DNA of 64,000 bases from Nipponacmea schrenckii. Its lineage: Eukaryota > Mollusca > Gastropoda > Lottiidae. The stretch spans positions 33,810,338-33,874,337 of the forward strand of contig CM060199.1 in the NCBI GenBank assembly GCA_030562195.1, given 5' to 3'. The position numbers and the translations under genes were made by a program. The notes beneath the pieces were generated by a model. It was given only the letters and a program-made list of their open reading frames with translations, had not been told where the DNA came from and ran no database searches. Positions 25,532 to 64,000 of this stretch are shown here, piece by piece. Numbering within the stretch: position 1 is the stretch's first letter; every line of letters starts with the position of its first letter.

Positions 25532-25623
25532 CAATAATAAAGAAAACATAAATTATGTTTGAGATAATAAATAACATATTAAATAGATAATTTGAATAAT
25601 TGAACCGGTTTAAATTGTTTCAG

Positions 25624-28600
25624 TTAGTCTTTATATCCTTTTGGGGCTGTATATTTCTTTGTTCTATGATCTTTGATGTCCATTTTGTCATGACTCTCTC
25701 TGTAACAAAAAACAGCATTAACAATAAATTGTTGGAAATTTTAAAGGTATGAATTTCATTGTATGTCTTCCTGAATGACAATAGCTTCAATTGAACAGTA
25801 AGGAGCCATTTTGGATTCTGGCTATACCTACTTTAATTTTCATCACTCATCATTCTGAACCCATTTTTTGATAATTGCAATCAATATCATCTGGTAAGTG
25901 TCCGTTAACAATCAATAACATAACTCCCTACAAGACCATAGCCAACATTATTTTTAACAACTACATTGAAACTGCAAATAGGATATCCATAATGGTTATA
26001 TTACCTAAAACATCTGTGACAATATAAATCCAAATCACAGTCCATACATCTTAATGTAGCATCTTCGGTACACATACAACAATATGGTAATTCATCAGGA
26101 TCATCATAATCTTCATCTTCTAAATTAGTAGTCTAAAATATAACATATATACCATTAATCATATTAACAAATAATATAGATATAGCTAAATAGAGAATCT
26201 AAATTAATCTGTCATTTCAATTACTGTTTTCTCATCGTAGGGCTTATCTTTAACATGAAAATTTGCACACTATTTCTGAAACTGAAGAAAAAGAATATTT
26301 ATCACAGTAGAAAATGAAAGACAACCAATATGAATAGTCTAAAACTCTCATAATTATGTAATAATTAAGGTCCAGCTGATAGCCATCCTTCTATTGATAT
26401 CTGTGCTTCCTACCCTGAGCATTGATAACTATGCCCATGTTCAACAAATTCCCACACTTAACAATAATTTCACACTTTCCAGTTCCATGTGAAGAGACAG
26501 AACTAAAATGGTTCTTTACCTTCTTTTCTCTTTTACTTTCTTTAATATCAACATTTCCAACACATTCATCTAACTTAGATTCTTCAAGATACTGTAAAAT
26601 TGAATTTAATTACACTTAACATAAATAATACTATTTTTTCCCTTTCCCTTATATTTTCTTTAATACGGATAGTAGCCAATAGTAATTATAATGAGTAAGT
26701 GATTAAAATATAATTTTTACCAACCCCTTTAACTAATTTCTTCACCATTTCTTCCTCATTGTCACTATCACTAACATCACTAGATTTATTACTATCATCT
26801 GTAAAATATCAGTATCAAATATCACTAGATCCTAAATCAATATGATGTGATATTCAGTTTAAGACACAATGAGATTATCAATATTCTATGTTTAGATGTA
26901 GTATTTAGATATTTTACAATGATTTAAGCTATGATGTCTGCATTATCTAGATGTTAAAGAACTGGCAACTAAAACTTTTGTTTGACTTAAAAGTCTAAAT
27001 TTCCTTTTTCTTTGTATTTTGATCAGAAATTTCCATATGTGTGTCAAGTCCAGGGTTCATTGGTCCCTTAGTCACCGAATTTGGAAATGTGCAACTAAGC
27101 TAATCAGTAATAGTGTTAACAGCGAAGGGTCAAAATTAAGCCATCTCGGCCATAATAATGTGTACATAATTATACTTGTTTGAAAGTTACATACACTAAA
27201 TGATTTGTTCGAGACACTTCAGTTTCATGGAGATAATAAATTTAAAAACAAGTTCATAAAAAGTGAAATTGGTTGTTTGATGTATATTTTAAGGAAATGT
27301 TCAATTTCATACAGTATTCTTGTATTTCTAGGCCACAAAAACAAATAATTTCACAGCATATGCCAATACTTACCTTGAGATTCAGATTTCTTCCTATTTT
27401 TTATTTCATTTAGTTTGTCCATGATTTCTTTATCTTTTTTCATGTCTGCAATTGCTTTCTCGGCATCAATTTCTAATTCTTTAGATGCCTCTGTTATAAG
27501 TCTATGCATTTCATCTACATTCATATCATTTGATTCATTATTACAGGCACCATCATTACTATTAATATTTTTATTGTAAGATTTAGACTTTGTAGAAGAT
27601 GTGTTATCTAAATTGTTTTTTAAATCTGAAAAATACAATGATTAGCCTACTTTGAAGACTAAATGAACTACCCTACCTATGGTATGTAACTAACTTAATT
27701 CAAACAATGAATCTTTAGTGATTTTCTCAGGGTAGATTATCCACTGGTGATCGATTTGCAGTAAAACAAATTGCAACAAAATTCATATTAACAATTTATT
27801 TGCAATACACATTATTGAAGAATGTATGCAGGCTCAAACTTTAGGGGTTAAATCTTAAAGTCTCAATTAAAATAACTTAAAATTTTAATTGCACATTATA
27901 GTTTAAGATGTTATTATAAAGGGTTATAAATTAAATTCCTTCATTTTGATGTCATCTATGATGCATCTTTAATGCTAACATATACTTATGGATATTCAGA
28001 AGTATCACACTGCTTTTTTCTACAGCTGTTACATTTTGAGGACAGGCATCTATCTATATAGGAAATACGAGGTTAATTGCCTATTTTAAGAACAATTTGG
28101 TTCCAGCTTATAAATGAATTCCTCACCTTTATCACTGTCTTTGTCTTTTAACTTATTTAAACGTTGCTGGATATCATCTATAATATTTGGTTGATGAGAA
28201 TCTATCTCTACTTCATCACATATCTCTTCTAAGAGATCATCAACTTGTTTCTGTTCACTTCTTGTATCAGGTGGATGATAGAATTTCTGATAAAAAATAG
28301 ATCTTTAAAATGGCTATTCCTATTTTTTACCCATAAATGTAGCTTATTACAAACACGTTCAAATACTATAAATTACTAATTTCATATAAAGTAAGAAACC
28401 TTAAAAGAAGAACATACAGATGGACAGACACAGCAGAAGTCAACAATATAGATCATCAAATTATATAGAGCTGTGGCCTTATTAACAGCGGAAAGAATTG
28501 TTAATACCGAAAATCAATCAAGGTTAGTGCCATAATCAAAATCAACTACTTTGGCTGGTAATCAACTTGTTTGTTACATTCACTTTTAAAGGTATTCAGC

Positions 28601-30086
28601 TATAGTAAGTATACAAAATGTAAAACTTACGTGTTGCTTTGTAGTGTGCGACTGCAGAACAGGATCTTCACCTTTTAACTTTGCTAATCTGGCTGCAATA
28701 TCTTTATCTGTTGTTTTCACTTCTGTAATCATACAGTAGACAATATTAATAGTTGTTAACTTATCATCTTACACCAACTGAAACTTAACAATTGCATGAA
28801 AACTGCCATTGCTTATATATTAAAGATCACAGGTTTTCTTCATTCTTGAAAGGGTTCATCCTATAACATAATATAAAAATTCACTTGAGATGTTACTAAT
28901 TATTGCTCTAATTCAATATATAGAAATGCCTTTTTAAGCGCTATTCCCATTTAATTTTTCCTCCATATTCAACCACTCCCAGATGTTGTATAAAGATCCA
29001 AACAATATTGATCATCTAGTTGGCCCGATCACAAATCAGGTTTGATCTTTATGATTTAAATTTCAATGATACAAAAATATGACTTTACCTGGTTGTGATT
29101 TTTCTTTCAATTTATCTAATCTTTCAGCTATTTCTCTATCTGCTTTAGATAATCCTGCATACTTTGCTTTATTTACATTTGGGTTGGTTTGTGAACTGTG
29201 TTTACTTGATTGTGGGTTCTTTTCTCGTTCTTCTAAAGCAGCCATTCGTCTGAAAATACATTATTTTGATAGATGAGTTTGATTAAAAGTTTGATTTTCT
29301 TTTTTTCATTCTAAATTGATATCTTTTCTCTCAAAGAACCCAACTTGTTTGTGAGTTTGCATGCTTAAAAGTCATTTATTTTTAAACTAAAGGTAAGTTT
29401 ATCATTTAGTTATCAGAAACTCTAGCATAATCTTACTTTACATAAGCTTTAGGTGGTGAATACTGTTTTCTTTCTTCCACTTGCACTTTTCTAAAAAAAC
29501 ATACCAGTACATGATTTAAAAATATATAAGCTTACATGTAAAACAAAATGTCAATATAATATTAATCTTGCATTAATGATGAATTTTTAACAATGTTACG
29601 ATGCAGAAACCTTTTGAACTGTAAGTACCGTTACCCCTCTTTTACTCGTGTTTGCTTAGTAACTCCAATCAGAACTAGTTTATAGGATTTGCAACCTGTG
29701 TTTTATTGTCATGTATTCATAAAGATTCTTACCCTGTTAAAATATCATAACACTTATTACAGACATGGTGCTTGCTATTGTTAAGTTTAGGTATTGCTAT
29801 AGCTTTTGTAAGACATTTTGAACAAAAGGCAAATCCACAATTTTTACATCCGCGCTGAAAAAAAAAATGGGCCTTCTTTGCATTATTCTAAAAATACCAA
29901 GATATTTTTGATAATCTATGTGTGGATGATTTTCATGAAATATCAGTATTCAAGCACCTTTTACATGTATAGATATATCAACTTTTAAATGAAACAGTTT
30001 TCCTAAGCTTATTTACACTTACTTAGGCTACTACATACCTCTTTTTTGAACACACCAAACCCAATGCCACATCCATAACATGCCAT
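25624..30086 (-). CDS. Abscission/NoCut checkpoint regulator (ANCHR, ZFYVE19)
   Basis: Eleven exons from right to left: 30086-30039, 29854-29733, 29490-29437, 29249-29089, 28722-28631, 28286-28127, 27625-27374, 26798-26725, 26591-26520, 26132-26005, 25699-25624. Phases agree throughout and give 412 residues; the human protein is somewhat longer. Residues 3-51 form a FYVE-like zinc finger with Cys pairs 3/6, 19/22, 27/30 and 48/51, and RGCKNCG in place of the usual basic motif. Three MIM1-like helices follow, near 112-122, 136-144 and 196-205. An acidic stretch leads to a C-terminal B-box-like finger (Cys 363/366, 374/377, 383/386). ANCHR binds PI3P and VPS4 and delays abscission when chromatin bridges persist. 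Exon 8 uses the weak donor GGG|GTTGGT; the neighbouring GTAAAA would break the frame. Confidence 0.93.
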
Positions 30087-32030
30087 CTTTTTGAACTTTA
30101 CCTCAAAGGAACGCCAGTAGCTTCCTATTCATACAACTATATTGAACAGTAAAAATATTAACTGTAGAGCAACATCAGATGTTAATGATTATTAGTCACA
30201 AGAAGATTTACAAAAACTACTACAGTACAAGTTGCCCTTTAAAGGCTGGATAACTAAGACTACTTGATAATCTAGTAAAGAAAGATGACGCAGAGGATTT
30301 TAATCAACAAAGCAACGTTGTGCAGTTAGCACAAATGTTGAACTGGATATTTGAATTAATCAAGTAATTAAGAATGTTGAATAGTTACTTCTTAAGCAGT
30401 TATTGATCTGAAGAACTTGACAATTTCATTTTTAAAAAAAATTATACTGTCAATAGTGGATCAGGGGAACTTACTCTAACACACCAATGGGATTAAGACT
30501 ACAACAGCAATTTAACATTCACTTGTTCACTTATGACATTGCTAAGCACAATCTATCAGTATCTACTTGTGGTTGAAAAAGCATTCATGGGAATTGGAGC
30601 TTAATATCAGGAATCTATCCGCAAGGAGTAGTCTCAAGTAGTTGGCCTAGTGAACCCAGACCAGAGCCAGCCAGCAGAGGCAGAGAAATATATTGCTTTT
30701 AATACTCTTCCTCACTTTCTTATCCTGGAATATTAAAAATATGCTGTTCGATTTTTGGGATATATTTGAACAAATTCTACCGTAAGTCACCAATGAAATA
30801 ATATTATAGACATTGAGGAACGAGTGAAATAATGAATGGAATGTCTTAAGCATAAATTTTAATTATGACATCACTCGCCATCCCAGTATCGGGAATGGCA
30901 GTCGGGATTTCCCAGACATCGATTCTTGACACGACACTAGGGTAGTGTTAAATGGAACAAACGGGGAGAAGCGTTTATTAGGGACTTGCAATGTTTAAAG
31001 TAAACTGGGTCTAAGGACACAACTGTAGATTTGATGTGTATTTTCAATATTTTCATCATCCAACATATAGAATCAGACAGACCCTTAAACTAAAATGTAA
31101 TTGGGTCCTTGTGCTGTTTTATGAATGAAGTATGCAAAGGACCCACCAACCCAAACCGCCCCACCCCTGTAGAAAATCCACTGTATTTCATTTGTTTTTT
31201 AAAGATCTGTTCCAATAATTCTCCCATTGACTTTGTCATTGTTTAATGTGCTTTTTCAGCATCAAAAACAAATCATAAAACAATGTATTTCCTAAGACTT
31301 AATCATGTTGAACTTTCTGGTGTCACAAATTATTGGGCAAGTCAGATTTACAGGTAAACCATATCCAAATCCAAAATAAACTCTCCTACTTTGGATTCTT
31401 TAAATTCAAATTTTCATTCGAAAAGCTAAAATCAAGCTAATTCTAAAGACATCTAACCTTACAACATTAAAGGTTAACGAAAGCTTGCAAAAGATTCCAG
31501 ACCTCTGCCTCGTGTCGAGCGTCGAGTGATGTGAATATTTCAGTCTAGAGAATCGAGACTACACCGCCATCTTGGCTTTTTGGGATTTATGGAATTTAGT
31601 AAATTGGTGCAATAAAAGTTATAATCCACCTACAATTTACCGACATGTGGATATAGAAAAGAGCCAGAAATATTGTCAGACTATTTAACTGTTTACTAAA
31701 ATCGTGGATATTGTTGTTGGATACTGTTCAAATTAAATATTCTGATGTCTTTTTCGTCTCTCCAGGCCTGGCCCACTCTTTACTGTGTTGGCTGAACAGG
31801 CACGGCCAAGATGACAGCTAAAAGAAAAAGTACAAACTTGTTTATGTTATTTAATTAGGGCCTAGTGAAAAGGTTTATATATTTGACAATGTGATGGGTT
31901 GACATTATATAGGAAATAGCAGTAAATTTTACTAATTTCAAATCAGTTTTGTTAAGAGAACCACACTATTATCAGCCTAAGACCAACTAAGATTAAGAGT
32001 AAGAAGAGATTACAAAAGTCAAAAACGGCC
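30087..32030. other. Shared 5' flank of ZFYVE19 and MRCK
   Basis: A 1.94-kb divergent intergenic region. The part at 31490-31580 is richer in CpG (gtcgagcgtcgag) and contains an YY1-type GCCATCTTGGC at 31566-31576, a motif common near animal transcription starts. An ATG at 31812 opens a short frame of 15 codons and would be an upstream ORF if transcribed with MRCK. An imperfect palindrome, GCCATCCC...GGGAATGGC, lies near 30880-30902. Confidence 0.5.
31566..31576 (+). promoter_or_regulatory. YY1-like promoter element upstream of MRCK
   Basis: GCCATCTTGGC matches the YY1 core (GCCATCTTG). It lies 455 bp before the MRCK ATG, in the most CpG-containing part of the divergent region. A role as a start-site element is inferred; a 5' UTR intron may lie between it and the ATG. 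Confidence 0.4.
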
Positions 32031-63643
<31,613 letters not shown>

Positions 63644-64000
63644 AGAAATACGCAAAGCTGACCTCCAGTTCCAGAAAATTCCTAACATGGTCAAGAAAAA
63701 GGAATAAACTCCAGATTATTTCATTAGATGAAATGATCTGTTGGTGTTTATAAATGGTGCTCTCTGTTCAATACCAAGTACAAGGAAAATTGTGTGAACA
63801 TTTTTAGTTGTTTGTTATATTGATATAACAGTGTGAGTGTTGATTCCTCATTTTTTTCGTCTTTCTTATGGAATGATTTTCCCCTTTTTTCCCTCCCCTT
63901 TCGTTTCACTTCTGTCATTGTTTCGTATTTTGTTTTCAAGTTGTTTTGTTTAGTAGTATGACAGATATTATATGATTGGAGTGATGAGGAACAAGAGATT
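63644..64000 (+). other. MRCK 3' UTR
   Basis: Sequence after the MRCK stop. AATAAA at 63703-63708 lies only 60 nt after the stop and may or may not be used; T-rich and C/T-rich sequence continues to the edge. No other gene is visible. Confidence 0.6.
63703..63708 (+). promoter_or_regulatory. Possible polyadenylation signal, MRCK
   Basis: AATAAA about 60 nt after the MRCK stop codon. A longer 3' UTR extending beyond the window is equally possible. Confidence 0.4.

Overview
The window is animal nuclear DNA: AT-rich, intron-dense, with single-copy orthologs of bilaterian genes and introns full of small repeats and short transposon relics. No prokaryotic or viral gene is visible. An invertebrate, perhaps a mollusc or other lophotrochozoan, fits; that placement is inference from gene structure and composition, not proven by the sequence.

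Layout, left to right. (1) 1-342 is a 17-bp minisatellite. (2) On the minus strand, three 5' coding exons of a kinesin-3 motor of the STARD9/KIF16 type lie at 9971-9922, 8712-8643 and 6514-6398; the rest of that gene runs off the left edge. (3) 10993-21869 is an 11-kb tandem satellite of about 22 units. Each unit carries a minus-strand tRNA-like core (A box and B box) and telomere-like TTAGGG/CCCTAA motifs. It is interrupted by a tandem array of a second tRNA-derived element flanked by 136-bp direct repeats. (4) SF3B5 (minus) and TXNL4A (plus), two spliceosomal proteins, stand head to head at 22945-25039. (5) ZFYVE19/ANCHR (minus, 11 exons, 412 aa), the abscission checkpoint regulator, lies tail to tail with TXNL4A. 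(6) MRCK (CDC42BPA/B type, plus) fills 32031-63643: 40 coding exons, about 1735 aa, head to head with ZFYVE19.

The MRCK model was assembled by hand from splice sites and reading phase. It gives kinase, coiled coil, C1, PH, CNH and CRIB modules in the family order. The most interesting point is that the CRIB (Cdc42/Rac binding) exon is present twice in tandem, and the extra copy is a frame-preserving 93-nt cassette. A partial duplication of a coiled-coil exon, an alternative terminal exon, a tandem splice donor, two inverted-repeat elements and a perfect 28-bp palindrome also lie within this gene.

Functional links: MRCK (actomyosin control downstream of Cdc42), ANCHR (ESCRT/VPS4 abscission timing) and a STARD9-like kinesin (spindle and centrosome in vertebrates) all touch cell division and the cytoskeleton; SF3B5 and TXNL4A both serve the spliceosome. 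Whether these neighbourhoods mean co-regulation cannot be told from the sequence alone.
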